From assembly GCF_003054245.1 (NCBI RefSeq), contig NZ_QBKR01000001.1, positions 243,951-307,950 on the forward strand: DNA of 64,000 bases, read 5' to 3'. Source of the stretch: Melghirimyces profundicolus. GTDB lineage: Bacteria; Bacillota; Bacilli; Thermoactinomycetales; DSM-45169. A model generated the notes under the pieces. That model ran no database searches. It was not told the origin of the DNA and saw only the letters and a program-made list of their open reading frames with translations. This document shows positions 48,736-56,893 of the stretch, in pieces. The translations under genes were made by a program, and so were the position numbers. Within the stretch, counting starts at the first letter, position 1. Every line of letters begins with the position of its first letter.

Positions 48736-49491
48736 ATGAGAGTCGTTCGGTATGAAAGGAAGGGGAAAATAGAGCACGGAGTGTGGACGGAAGACGGGAT
48801 CCATTCCCTGTCGGGGGATCTTTTCGGCGCGTTTTCCATCGGCGGGGAAATCGTCCCACCCGAACAATTGCGTCTCTTGAGTCCTCTCCGCCCCAACAAA
48901 CTGATCGCCATCGGCCGCAATTATGCCGCTCATGCGGCGGAGGGAGGGAAGCCGGTCCCCCCGGAGCCCTTGATGTTCTTGGTGTCACCGACGGCGGTGG
49001 TGGGACCGGAAGAGCCGATCCGGCTGCCCAACCGGGAGGACCGGATCGACCACGAGGCGGAACTGGCGGTGGTGATCGGCAAGGGCGGAAAGAACATTCC
49101 AAGGGGGCGTGCAACGGAACACATTTTCGGTTATACTTGCGGAAACGACGTCTCCAATCGGGTGCTTCAGAAAAAGGACGGCCAATACACCCGAGCAAAA
49201 TCCTTTGACACTTTTAAACCGCTGGGTCCTTGGATCGAAACCGATTTGGACCCTTCCGACCTCCGGGTTCGTTTGGAGGTCAACGGCGAAGTCCGGCAGG
49301 ACGGGCGGACTTCCGACATGGTTCACAGCGTGCCGGTCTTGCTGGAATCGATTTCGGCCGTCTTTCCCCTGGAGCCGGGGGACGTCATCCTGACCGGAAC
49401 TCCAAGCGGAGTGGGACCCCTCTTTCCCGGTGACCAAGTCCGGGTGGAGGTTGAAGGAATCGGGTCCCTGGTCAATCCGGTGACGGGTTAG
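48736..49491 (+). CDS. fumarylacetoacetate hydrolase (FAH) family enzyme
   Basis: A 251-residue FAH-fold protein. Conserved blocks: LIAIGRNYAAHAAEGG, DHEAELAVVIGKGGKNIP (metal-binding Glu pair), GYTCGNDVSNR, KSFDTFKPLGPWI and ILTGTPSGVGP. Members include acylpyruvases, oxaloacetate decarboxylases and catechol-pathway hydratase/isomerases. The lack of a neighbouring aromatic pathway favours a housekeeping acylpyruvate or oxaloacetate role, which is inference. ATG 48736 follows GGGAGG by eight bases. Confidence 0.9.
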   Translation: MRVVRYERKGKIEHGVWTEDGIHSLSGDLFGAFSIGGEIVPPEQLRLLSPLRPNKLIAIGRNYAAHAAEGGKPVPPEPLMFLVSPTAVVGPEEPIRLPNREDRIDHEAELAVVIGKGGKNIPRGRATEHIFGYTCGNDVSNRVLQKKDGQYTRAKSFDTFKPLGPWIETDLDPSDLRVRLEVNGEVRQDGRTSDMVHSVPVLLESISAVFPLEPGDVILTGTPSGVGPLFPGDQVRVEVEGIGSLVNPVTG

Positions 49492-49519
49492 ACTTTCCGT
49501 GAATGGAGGTGTTCCGGCG

Positions 49520-49906
49520 ATGACGGACTGGGAGTCCCTCAAAAGCCGGAAACCGGGATGGACGGAAGCGGACTGTCCGGAACAGGAGGGAGACCGGATG
49601 CAGGTACACCTGACACCTGCCGCTCTTGAAGCTCTGCGCTCGAAAAGACCCGAACCGGGTGCGGGACTCCGCATGGCGGCCATCACCGAGGGGTGCGGCT
49701 GCGGGGCCACCATTCTCTATGAGCTGAACTGGGACATTCCGCGCCCGGAAGACACCACATGGGAGAGGGACGGGGTACGCCTGGTCATGGATTCCCACAG
49801 CCGGATGTATTTTGATTCTGAGCTGACGATTGATTACCACCCGGAAAAAGACACGTTTACTTTTCGAAGTCCCAACCAAATTTATCTGAACCACATTCGT
49901 CTGTAA
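49520..49906 (+). CDS. HesB/YqkB-like iron-sulfur biosynthesis protein
   Basis: A protein of the HesB-like superfamily, with MQVHLTPAALEALRSKRPEPGAGLRM, TEGCGCGATI and a beta-rich end. The usual C-x(n)-CxC of IscA is reduced to the CGCG loop, as in YqkB-type proteins whose role is not fixed. There are two possible starts, each with a good ribosome-binding site: ATG 49520 (128 aa, GGAGGTG) and ATG 49598 (102 aa, AGGAGGG). The shorter form has the length of the family, and residues 1-26 of the longer form look non-conserved. Confidence 0.78.
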   Translation: MTDWESLKSRKPGWTEADCPEQEGDRMQVHLTPAALEALRSKRPEPGAGLRMAAITEGCGCGATILYELNWDIPRPEDTTWERDGVRLVMDSHSRMYFDSELTIDYHPEKDTFTFRSPNQIYLNHIRL

Positions 49907-49919
49907 AAGGAGAACCACA

Positions 49920-50654
49920 ATGAACGACGTAAAAGTCTATGCCCACCGGGGGTACTCTTCCGTGGCTCCGGAAAACACGATGGCGGCCTTCCGGCGGGCG
50001 GCGGAAGCGGGAGCCGACGGGCTGGAACTGGATGTGCACCTGACAAAAGACGGCCATGTGGTGGTGATCCACGACTACACCTTACAACGGACCACCGACG
50101 GCACCGGCAGGGTGAAGGATTTCACCCTGGAGGAAATCCGCCGGCTGGATGCCGGAAGCTGGTTCGGCGAGGAGTTTCGCTGCGAACGGGTCCCCCTCTT
50201 GGAGGAGGTGCTGGGTCTGGCCGCGGACCGGGATCTTTATTTGAACATTGAATTGAAGAACAACCAATACCCCGAGCCGGGGCTGGAGAATCGGGTGCTG
50301 GAGCTGACGGAACGGTACGGATGGACCGGAAAAACGGTGATCTCTTCCTTCAACCACCACAGCTTGCGGAAAGTGAAAAGGGAAAAGCCTGACTTGGACA
50401 CGGCCATCCTCTATATGTCCCATTTGTTTGAACCCTGGGAATATGTCCAAAGGGCGGGGTTGTCCTCGATTCATCCTTACTGGCCGACGGTGACGAAAGA
50501 AATGGCGGAATCCTGCCGTGAGAGGGGCCTGCCTCTGCGTCCGTTCACCGTGAACCGGGCCGGGGAGATGCGTCGGCTGGTGTCCATCGGTGTGGAGGCC
50601 ATCATCACCGACAAAGTGGAAACACTTCTCGAAGTGTTGCGGGACGATCGCTGA
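49920..50654 (+). CDS. glycerophosphodiester phosphodiesterase
   Basis: A 244-residue cytoplasmic GDPD-family TIM barrel that splits glycerophosphodiesters into sn-glycerol 3-phosphate and an alcohol. Active-site motifs: YAHRGYSSVAPENTMAAF (HR...E-x-N-T), GLELDVHLTKDGHVVVIHD (metal Glu/Asp and His), LNIELKN and the C-terminal PLRPFTVN. ATG 49920 follows AAAGGAGAACCACA. There is no signal peptide, so it differs from secreted GlpQ. Confidence 0.93.
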   Translation: MNDVKVYAHRGYSSVAPENTMAAFRRAAEAGADGLELDVHLTKDGHVVVIHDYTLQRTTDGTGRVKDFTLEEIRRLDAGSWFGEEFRCERVPLLEEVLGLAADRDLYLNIELKNNQYPEPGLENRVLELTERYGWTGKTVISSFNHHSLRKVKREKPDLDTAILYMSHLFEPWEYVQRAGLSSIHPYWPTVTKEMAESCRERGLPLRPFTVNRAGEMRRLVSIGVEAIITDKVETLLEVLRDDR

Positions 50655-50761
50655 GGCCCGGCATGTCGGTCTCTGTTGCGGCTGGAAACCACAAAGTGGT
50701 ATGATGTAGAAGGTTAAGGAGGCGCCCGAAGGAGGCGCTTCTTTGGTTATGGGGAGGGACC

Positions 50762-51610
50762 ATGATGCAATTGGGATGCCATATCAGCGTGGCCAAGGGT
50801 TTTTCCAAAGCCTGCCGACGCGCCAAAGAACTGGGGGCGGAATCGTTCCAGGTCTTTACCAAAAACCCCCGGGGTCTTCGGCCGAAAAAAGTGGACTACA
50901 AGGACGCCGAAAAAGGGGTGGCGTTCATGAGGGAACACGGGATGACCCTCGTGGCTCACACTCCTTACATCACCAATCTGTCCACACCGAAAGCCGACCT
51001 CCATGAGGTGACGGTCCGTTCCATCAAAGAGGATCTTCATATCGCTGAAACTTACGGTGCGGTGGGGGCCGTCGTCCACTGCGGAAAACACGTGGGCGAA
51101 GGGGTGGAATCCGGTACGCGGCGGATGGTGGACACCCTGAACGAGATCTTGTCGGAGTATGAGGGGGATTGTCTCCTGCTCTTGGAAAACACCGCCGGCC
51201 AGGGAAGCGAACTGGGGCTGACCCTCGAAGAACTGGTCCGGATCCGGGAAGCGACCGAGCATCCGGAAAAAATCGGATTCTGTTTTGACACCTGTCACGG
51301 ATTCGCCGCCGGGGCATGGTCGGAAGATTTCTTTGACAACCTCGTTCGGGTGATGGAAGAAACCGGTTATCTGAAACACTTGAGGGCGATTCACTTCAAC
51401 GACAGCAAAGCCCCGTATCAATCACGGAAAGACCGGCACGAAAAAATCGGAAAAGGAGAGATCGGAGCTGCGGCACTCGCCAAGTTTCTCCGCTGCAAGT
51501 CATTCGAAGGGTTGCCGGTGATACTGGAGACCCCCGTGGACCATGAAGACGAATATGCGGAAGAAATCCGTTATCTTCATCAACTGAAACGGGAAGAAAC
51601 CAATGTATAG
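50762..51610 (+). CDS. nfo: deoxyribonuclease IV (AP endonuclease)
   Basis: A 282-residue endonuclease IV that cuts DNA at abasic sites with a trinuclear zinc centre. Motifs: LGCHISVAKGFSKACRRAKELGAESFQVF, VHCGKHVGEG, LLLENTAGQGSELG (zinc Glu), GFCFDTCHGFAAGA, IHFNDSKAP and HEKIGKGEIG. ATG 50762 follows GGGAGGG. A TATGAT box near 50700 is a possible promoter. Next gene ylaH-like is 18 bases downstream. Confidence 0.95.
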   Translation: MMQLGCHISVAKGFSKACRRAKELGAESFQVFTKNPRGLRPKKVDYKDAEKGVAFMREHGMTLVAHTPYITNLSTPKADLHEVTVRSIKEDLHIAETYGAVGAVVHCGKHVGEGVESGTRRMVDTLNEILSEYEGDCLLLLENTAGQGSELGLTLEELVRIREATEHPEKIGFCFDTCHGFAAGAWSEDFFDNLVRVMEETGYLKHLRAIHFNDSKAPYQSRKDRHEKIGKGEIGAAALAKFLRCKSFEGLPVILETPVDHEDEYAEEIRYLHQLKREETNV

Positions 51611-51628
51611 GGGAAAGGGGGAGAGAGT

Positions 51629-51913
51629 ATGGAAGAGATAAACGCCTGGCTGAGATCTCAACCCCCGGTTTCCTACCTGGTCATTCTGGCCATGACCGCT
51701 GTGGTCTACAAAGTGGCTTTTGCCCGGAAGCTTCCCGTTCTTAAGTCCTTCGTGGTCTACGTGGTGTTGGCCATTGGTTGCGTCCTGTTGTGGGGGATGT
51801 TTTACCTGAGATTTCCGATCATCGAAATCCTGGCCATCACCCTTGTGATGATCGCGGCGGCCCGGATCCGGATGTGGATGGGAACACGAAAAAAAGACAC
51901 CGACTCCGACTGA
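51629..51913 (+). CDS. ylaH: YlaH-like membrane protein
   Basis: A 94-residue protein with three hydrophobic segments (SYLVILAMTAVVYKVAFA, LKSFVVYVVLAIGCVLLWGMF and IIEILAITLVMIAAARI). The KLPVLKSFVVYVVLAIGC block fits the YlaH family. Function unknown. ATG 51629 follows AAAGGGGGAGA. It opens a set that keeps the B. subtilis yla order of ylaH, ylaI, ylaJ and ylaL homologues, though strands differ. Confidence 0.85.
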   Translation: MEEINAWLRSQPPVSYLVILAMTAVVYKVAFARKLPVLKSFVVYVVLAIGCVLLWGMFYLRFPIIEILAITLVMIAAARIRMWMGTRKKDTDSD

Positions 51914-52003
51914 GCCGGCCCGGTACTCAAAAGGGCCCAGGCAGGGCCCCTCCCGTCCGTCTTTTCTAAACGGAGGGTGAATCGGGGAAAGGAGAAAAAA
52001 ACC

Positions 52004-52303
52004 GTGAATCTGAGGGATGCGCTGTTCAACTGGCTTCAGATCAAGGTGGTGTGGGAGGCCCGGCCGCGGGATCGGTCGGCGGAAGAAACCACCCGGTTTT
52101 TTTGGGAAATTCTGTCGAAGGATCACAGGGTGGAAGAAGTTCAGGTTCAAAGAGAGGAGGAGGGTTACCGAGTGGTTTATCGCCGAAAAGGGGAAGAAGA
52201 GAGCCTTCGGTTTGATTCGGACCAAGTGGAGCAGCTCCTGCTCAATATTGAGGCGGAGCCGAAATACAACCGCCAGTTCGGGTGCGGTTCCGATACCGAA
52301 TGA
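52004..52303 (+). CDS. uncharacterised 99-residue protein
   Basis: A soluble alpha-beta protein: helix NLRDALFNWLQIKVV, helix AEETTRFFWEILSK, then strands VEEVQVQREEEGYRVVYRRKGEEESLRF and helix DQVEQLLLNIEAE. GTG 52004 is nine bases after AAAGGAG; an earlier GTG touches its own GGAGG and is unlikely. Position suggests it belongs to the yla group. No family recognised. Confidence 0.75.
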   Translation: MNLRDALFNWLQIKVVWEARPRDRSAEETTRFFWEILSKDHRVEEVQVQREEEGYRVVYRRKGEEESLRFDSDQVEQLLLNIEAEPKYNRQFGCGSDTE

Positions 52304-52308
52304 TCTTC

Positions 52309-52506
52309 TTACCGGTCGGGGAAGTCCCCCCCTCTCTTCCTGTGGGAGCTCCCGATATCCCCTTCTTTTCTCGCCAAGGTTTGCTCGGCGATCCGCTGAT
52401 GGCAGGTCGGGCAGAGAAAGATGCGGTGAGGGTGTTTTCTCAGCTTTTTCGCCTGATAGGAATTCGGCAGGAAGGAGCGGTCGCACAGAACACAAACAGC
52501 TTTCAT
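52309..52506 (-). CDS. ylaI: YlaI zinc-ribbon protein (DUF2197)
   Basis: A 65-residue protein with two CxxC knuckles (AVCVLCDRSF and IFLCPTCHQRIAEQT) as in YlaI. The middle QAKKLRKHPHR matches the family. It probably binds one zinc ion; its partner is unknown. ATG 52506 has AAAGGAA upstream at a rather long spacing. It is opposite in strand and only six bases from the stop of the preceding gene. Confidence 0.88.
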   Translation of the reverse strand: MKAVCVLCDRSFLPNSYQAKKLRKHPHRIFLCPTCHQRIAEQTLARKEGDIGSSHRKRGGDFPDR

Positions 52507-52685
52507 ACGGAGATTCGTTCCTTTCTGTCATCTTTCATGGATCGATCAGGGGTTTACATTGCCGAAGATCGCTTCGAACAACAGGAGTGGCTGTCGATGA
52601 CCCTTTTCCGTTCATCGTCTAACAGTATACTATGACCCGGCCGGGAGTTCGACATGACACCGTTTTTTTTAAGGAGGACAACTCG

Positions 52686-53141
52686 ATGGCTGAAGAAGTG
52701 TCCAAAACGTTGACAGACAAGCTGATGAACAAGTTGCAGGGTGAGCAGTTCGTGTTGCTGGCCACCGTGGATGCGGAGACGGGGACTCCTGTCGTCAACG
52801 CCGTGTCGTGGGTTTACGCGCCGGACGGGAAACACCTGCGCGTGGCGGTGGGCCATCGTTCCCGGATGATTCCCAATGTCAAAACGACACCCCAAGTGAC
52901 CGTGACGGTGATCGGTCCCGACACGACTTATTCCATCGTCGGTAAAGCGCGGATCAGTCACGAACCCCTCGAAGGAGCTCAAATCAAGCTGGCGGGGATC
53001 GAGATCGCGGTGGAGGCGGTCCACAATGTGATGTTTTACGGTGCCAAAATCGTTGAAGAGCCCCGTTATGTCAAAACCTATGATAAAGAGGCGGCCGACA
53101 AGCTGGATCGCCAGGTGATGGAGGCTTTAAAACGCTGGTGA
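52686..53141 (+). CDS. ylaL: pyridoxamine 5'-phosphate oxidase-like flavoprotein (YlaL type)
   Basis: A 151-residue split-barrel protein: FVLLATVDAETGTPVVNAVSWVYAPDGKHLRVAVGHRSRMIPNVKTTPQVTVTVIG is the FMN-binding core pattern of PNPOx-like proteins. The YlaL name comes from the family and its place between ylaI and ylaJ homologues. The substrate is unknown. ATG 52686 follows AAGGAGG. Confidence 0.82.
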   Translation: MAEEVSKTLTDKLMNKLQGEQFVLLATVDAETGTPVVNAVSWVYAPDGKHLRVAVGHRSRMIPNVKTTPQVTVTVIGPDTTYSIVGKARISHEPLEGAQIKLAGIEIAVEAVHNVMFYGAKIVEEPRYVKTYDKEAADKLDRQVMEALKRW

Positions 53142-53147
53142 CAGGAC

Positions 53148-53177
53148 GAAGGCCGGCGGCGGATGCCGTCGGCCTTC
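53148..53177. terminator. hairpin between convergent genes
   Basis: GAAGGCCG and CGGCCTTC pair around a GC-rich loop with no T-run on either side. Confidence 0.6.
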
Positions 53178-53181
53178 ATGA

Positions 53182-53763
53182 TCAGGGTTGGTTCTGTCGG
53201 GGCGGCCTGGGGTTTCGGGTCTGGTTCATCTTTTCCTGATCCGTCCGGGAAGGCTGTTCTTCCTTTTGGGGCGTATTTCTGGAGGGTTGTGGCGATATTC
53301 GCGCGGCGATATCGGCCAACTCCTCCGCCAAACCGGCGACGGGCCGCCCTTTGTTCAAGTCATCGGCCAGCTCGCGGATACGTTGCACAAGGTCGGGATC
53401 CGCGGTGACCAAGGCGTTGGCTCCCTGAGGATCTTCATGCAGTGCTTGGGCTACGGCGTATTTCACCGTGCCGGATCGACTTCGGTCCAAGGTGGGGTCC
53501 AGGTTAATCCCCACGAGGGTGTACCCTCCGATCACGACGGAAGTGGCGCTTTTCACCTGAGGCATTTGCGTCGCGATTTTCACCATGCGGCGGGCGACGG
53601 CCTGATTGCTGTCCGTGTGTCGGGGCTCGGGTGCCGTCTGCTTCACCCGTTCGGTGCGGGGTACATTCGGCGGCGGGGCCGATTCGTTTGCAGGAGGTTT
53701 ATTCGCTTGTTGACAACCGACCAGGAGGCCGATGGTTAATATCCAAGTCAGGACTCGAATCAT
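53182..53763 (-). CDS. ylaJ: YhcN/YlaJ-family sporulation lipoprotein
   Basis: A 193-residue lipoprotein: signal peptide MIRVLTWILTIGLLVGC with lipobox Cys 17, a Pro/Asn-rich linker, then the YhcN/YlaJ domain (AVARRMVKIATQMPQVKSATSVVIGGYTLVGINLD ... VKYAVAQALHEDP ... ALVTADPDLVQRI). The C-terminal 40 residues are low-complexity, rich in Pro, Gln, Arg and Asn. These proteins sit in the spore inner membrane and affect germination. ATG 53763 follows AAAGGAAGG. Confidence 0.9.
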   Translation of the reverse strand: MIRVLTWILTIGLLVGCQQANKPPANESAPPPNVPRTERVKQTAPEPRHTDSNQAVARRMVKIATQMPQVKSATSVVIGGYTLVGINLDPTLDRSRSGTVKYAVAQALHEDPQGANALVTADPDLVQRIRELADDLNKGRPVAGLAEELADIAARISPQPSRNTPQKEEQPSRTDQEKMNQTRNPRPPRQNQP

Positions 53764-53881
53764 GGCCTACCTTCCTTTCAAGTGGATGGTTAGGGATAGT
53801 GTAACCGGGGGAAAGGAAAACCATGTATGGGAACGGTTTTGATACAATATGGGAAGAATTTCAGCCAAAAGGGGTGAGAAG

Positions 53882-54523
53882 ATGTTGCAGGTGGAAAGCT
53901 TTGTTTTGGGTCCGGTCATGACCAACTGCTATCTTCTGTATGACAAAAAAGGCGGCCGGGGCTTGGTGGTGGACCCCGGCAGTGGTTCCGGTGAGGTGGT
54001 GGAGCGGATTCGGGAACTGGATCTGGAGATCGAAGCGATCCTCTTGACCCATGCCCATTTTGACCATATCGGGGGGCTGGAAGAAGTGCGGGAAGCCGTC
54101 GGTGCCCCCGTTTATCTCCATGAGAAGGAAACGGATTGGCTGACCGACCCGGATCAAAACGGCTCTTCCCTGTTTCCCGGTGTGGAAACTGTCCGTTGCC
54201 GGCCGGCGGAAAAGGTTTTAAAGGGAGGGGAGCAACTGAAGTTCCTCGGCCAAACCATTGAAGTGACCCATACACCGGGCCACTCCCCGGGAAGTGTTTC
54301 CTACCGGCTGGATCAGGCGGTATTCAGCGGCGATGTGTTGTTTGCCGGTTCCATCGGTCGGACCGATCTGCCCGGAGGGGATTATGAGACACTGATGCGT
54401 TCGATCCATGATTACATGATGGAGCTTTCGGAGGAGACCACGGTTTATTCCGGTCACGGGCCGGTTACCACCATCGGCAGAGAGCAGGATTCCAACCCCT
54501 TTGTCACGGGGATGATCGGTTGA
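53882..54523 (+). CDS. metallo-beta-lactamase-fold hydrolase (glyoxalase II-like)
   Basis: A 213-residue MBL protein with THAHFDHIGG, the TPGHSPGSVSY His, the SGDVLFAGSIGRTD Asp and the last SGHGPVT His; these complete a binuclear metal site. It belongs to the YqgX/YcbL group related to glyoxalase II. The substrate is unproven, perhaps a thioester of a low-molecular-weight thiol. ATG 53882 follows AAAGGGGTGAG. A terminator follows. Confidence 0.9.
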   Translation: MLQVESFVLGPVMTNCYLLYDKKGGRGLVVDPGSGSGEVVERIRELDLEIEAILLTHAHFDHIGGLEEVREAVGAPVYLHEKETDWLTDPDQNGSSLFPGVETVRCRPAEKVLKGGEQLKFLGQTIEVTHTPGHSPGSVSYRLDQAVFSGDVLFAGSIGRTDLPGGDYETLMRSIHDYMMELSEETTVYSGHGPVTTIGREQDSNPFVTGMIG

Positions 54524-54558
54524 AGGGGAGGTGGTTCCGTCCTCCCCTCCCCTTTATT
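54523..54558 (+). terminator. terminator
   Basis: AAGGGGAGG pairs with CCTCCCCTT-type sequence around TGGTTCCGT, followed by a short T tract. Confidence 0.75.
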
Positions 54559-54563
54559 CACCT

Positions 54564-54591
54564 TTGACAAGTCTTTGTTTTTATGTATAAT
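54564..54591 (+). promoter_or_regulatory. promoter of tRNA-Ala
   Basis: Perfect TTGACA and TATAAT with a 16-bp spacer, 33 bp before the tRNA. Confidence 0.88.
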
Positions 54592-54624
54592 AGAATTTGT
54601 TGTCGCGATCATCATCCGTGACGT

Positions 54625-54700
54625 GGGGCATTAGCTCAGCTGGGAGAGCGCTACACTGGCAGTGTAGAGGTCAGCGGTTCGAGTCCGCTATGCTCCACCA
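54625..54700 (+). tRNA. tRNA-Ala (GGC)
   Basis: Acceptor GGGGCAT/ATGCTCC includes the G3-U70 pair that marks alanine tRNAs. The anticodon loop is CTGGCAG (GGC), the T-loop TTCGAGT, and CCA is encoded. Confidence 0.95.
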
Positions 54701-54705
54701 CTCAT

Positions 54706-54728
54706 ACCGCCCACAGGGGCGGTTTTTT
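54706..54728 (+). terminator. terminator of tRNA-Ala
   Basis: ACCGCCC-ACA-GGGGCGGT stem, then six T. Confidence 0.9.
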
Positions 54729-54959
54729 CGTTGAAAAAAACATCCGGAGCATGGACGGCGTGAAGGAAGCTGTCGCAGCCCAAAGAAGGAAACGGCGATG
54801 GTGGAATACGTCGGGAAAAAAACCGACGAGTCCCAAATGAAAGAAGTGGTTAATGGGATGAAAAAGGCGCCGGGGGATCGGTGTCCTGACCTTTTTTAGG
54901 GTTGTGGTTCCGAGCATGGTTGGAATAAAGTGGGGGGTGAAGGAGGTCGAGGATACAAG

Positions 54960-55117
54960 ATGGAATCCAACAAAAAGAAAAACGAAGGCCAACCGATTTT
55001 TTTGATGACCAGGACTTCGCCACCCAGATGACGATCGCGCAATTGTGGAGATTTGCTCCGGTGGTGCTGATCGTGCTGGGATTGGCCGTCTATGGGCTGT
55101 ATCTCTTTTTTTCTTAA
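54960..55117 (+). pseudogene. small membrane protein gene with frameshift in a T-run
   Basis: Starting at ATG 54960, the frame reads MESNKKKNEGQPIF and stops after 23 residues. If the seven-T run at 54997-55003 had one more T, the frame would continue DDQDFATQMTIAQLWRFAPV and then VLIVLGLAVYGLYLFFS to the stop at 55115-55117: about 52 residues with a C-terminal membrane helix. This strongly suggests a frameshift, caused by mutation, assembly error or programmed slippage. Function unknown. Confidence 0.6.
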
Positions 55118-55284
55118 AGCAGTCGGCCGCGCAAGTCAGCTCGGCATCTTCTGAACGGCAAAATGATGGATTGGGGGGTTCGGCGGGTGACCGCTTCCTG
55201 ATGGCGCCGGGAACCGGCGTTTTTTGCAGCGATCGTCCGGGATCTCTTCCGGTCCGTTGTTGCCTTTGGCGTCAACAGACGGGA

Positions 55285-55842
55285 TCACCCCTCCTCTTTC
55301 CTTGTCCCTCTCCAGACCCCCCAGATCAACAGGAGCGCGATCAGCACCGTGGCCAGGCGCCAGCCATTTTCCCGGATGTGGATCAGGTCGAAGGTGACCA
55401 GTACCTCCAGGGCGACGGAGGGGACTTTGCCGATGGCGGTGGCCAGCATAAAATCGCGAAATCGGAGGGTGGTGAGTGCCCCCAGCAGGTTGACGGCACC
55501 GGAGGGAACGAAGGGGGTGAGACGTGCCGCCAGCACGGATAGGAACTGACGGCGGGCGGGCCATCTGTTGAGACGGCGGATCCAGCGCCAGTCGGGGGTT
55601 TTCTTGCCGGCTCCGATTCGGTACCCGGTACGGAACAGATGAAAGGACGCCACGGCACCCAGCACTTCCCCCAACCAGGAGAGGGTTCCGCCTCCAACCG
55701 GTCCCCAGAGGAGGACATTGGCCCCGGTGAAAGTGACACTGGGGACAAAGCCGAGGAGATTGCCGAGGGAGGTGATCAACAAGGCGGTGATGATTCCCCA
55801 ACCCCCCAGGGATTCCAGCCCTTCGGCCACCTCATGAACCAT
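55285..55842 (-). CDS. TVP38/TMEM64 family membrane protein
   Basis: A 185-residue membrane protein of the DedA/VTT superfamily: LGNLLGFVPSVTFTGANVLLWG, GEVLGAVASFHLFRTGYRIG, then ARLTPFVPSGAVNLLGALTTLRFRDFMLATAIGKVPS (the re-entrant FxPxGxxN motif). Relatives act as lipid scramblases or transporters for undecaprenyl phosphate. ATG 55842 follows AAGGGGGC at nine or ten bases. It has two long helices after the VTT core. The substrate is unknown. Confidence 0.85.
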   Translation of the reverse strand: MVHEVAEGLESLGGWGIITALLITSLGNLLGFVPSVTFTGANVLLWGPVGGGTLSWLGEVLGAVASFHLFRTGYRIGAGKKTPDWRWIRRLNRWPARRQFLSVLAARLTPFVPSGAVNLLGALTTLRFRDFMLATAIGKVPSVALEVLVTFDLIHIRENGWRLATVLIALLLIWGVWRGTRKEEG

Positions 55843-56038
55843 GAAACACTGCCCCCTTTTCTCTCATAACTTGTGGCACCTTACCATAGTATAATAGAAC
55901 CGTTGAAAAAAAGACGCTTTGCCGTAACACCACAACGTCAGTTTACAATGGAACCCAACCGCCGACAATGAGTGACAGGATGAGGGACAGGATCCGGATA
56001 TCGGCCGGACAAGGATGGACAGAAAGGGAGAGACGTAA

Positions 56039-56821
56039 ATGCTGACGATGGAGGTCATCCGGTTGGGTTCCTTTCAACTGCCGATCTCCTGGCTGGCCGG
56101 ATGGCTTTTGATATGGGCCGGCGGCAAGGTGGCGGAGAAATGGCGGGTTCAGCCGGGTGGAAAAGCCGTGAAATGGAGCGAGGGTTTTATCCATGCGGCT
56201 TTGATCGGGTTTGTGGTCTGGAGATGGAGCCCCCTTCTGTGGGATCCGATTTCCGTATGGGACGATCCGCGTTCCCTGTTATTCATGTCCGGTTCCGTAA
56301 AGGGAGTTTGGTTGGCATGGGCCGTTGTCATTGGGTATCTTGGATGGTTTACGGGAACATCGGGAGGGACTTGGCGCGGTTTGTTGGACGCGGCGGGGGT
56401 CACGGCACTGACGGCGGTTTTGGGGTATTCACTCCTGTTCGTCCGCCTGGGGGAGATCACCTCCCTTCCCTGGGGGATCTCCCCGGAAGGATACGGTGAG
56501 GCCTATCACCCGGTCCACGTTTATCGGGCGTTGATCCTTGCTGCTGTCGGTTGGTACGGATGGAAGATTCGTCCCCGCCTTCGGGAGGGGGAAAGCTTTT
56601 CCCGCATGGGCTTGGCAGCGGGGATTGGATTGTTGTTGGTCTCATATATGGATTATTATCCGGTTCGCGCATGGCTGGGGCTTTCCGGCGAACAATGGAC
56701 CTTTGCCGTCCTGGCGTCAACCGCTTGGATTCTGGGTCTTTGGGACGATCGAAAAGAGGTGACGGGAGAAGCCGGGAAACCTCCACCGGGCCGGAACCAT
56801 CCGACTGCTTCCCGGTTTTGA
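56039..56821 (+). CDS. Lgt-like multi-pass membrane protein
   Basis: A 260-residue protein with about seven membrane segments. The pattern LPWGISPEGYGEAYHPVHVYRAL recalls the HPxxxYE region of prolipoprotein diacylglyceryl transferase (Lgt), but the core R-x-G-N-x-x-N-x-E block of true Lgt is replaced by LLFVRLGEITSLPWG. It is therefore a divergent paralogue, possibly inactive. ATG 56039 follows AAGGGAGAGA. It is 72 bases upstream of a TlpA thioredoxin and CcdA, so a role in thiol redox or cytochrome c assembly is possible; this is inference. Confidence 0.65.
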   Translation: MLTMEVIRLGSFQLPISWLAGWLLIWAGGKVAEKWRVQPGGKAVKWSEGFIHAALIGFVVWRWSPLLWDPISVWDDPRSLLFMSGSVKGVWLAWAVVIGYLGWFTGTSGGTWRGLLDAAGVTALTAVLGYSLLFVRLGEITSLPWGISPEGYGEAYHPVHVYRALILAAVGWYGWKIRPRLREGESFSRMGLAAGIGLLLVSYMDYYPVRAWLGLSGEQWTFAVLASTAWILGLWDDRKEVTGEAGKPPPGRNHPTASRF

Positions 56822-56893
56822 GGGAGAATGAACAAAAGGGTCTGAACGGGCTGCCCCTTCAGCCCCCGTTTCCTGAATGAAGGAGGAATATCA

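Noticed and set aside
54798..54899. 33-codon plus-strand frame (MVEYVGKKTDESQMK...)
   Set aside because: It has a possible GGAAACG site but no family, and it ends in a T-run; evidence is too weak to call a gene.
54702..54992. 96-codon minus-strand frame after tRNA-Ala
   Set aside because: It overlaps the tRNA terminator and is antisense to the frameshifted small gene; composition looks random.
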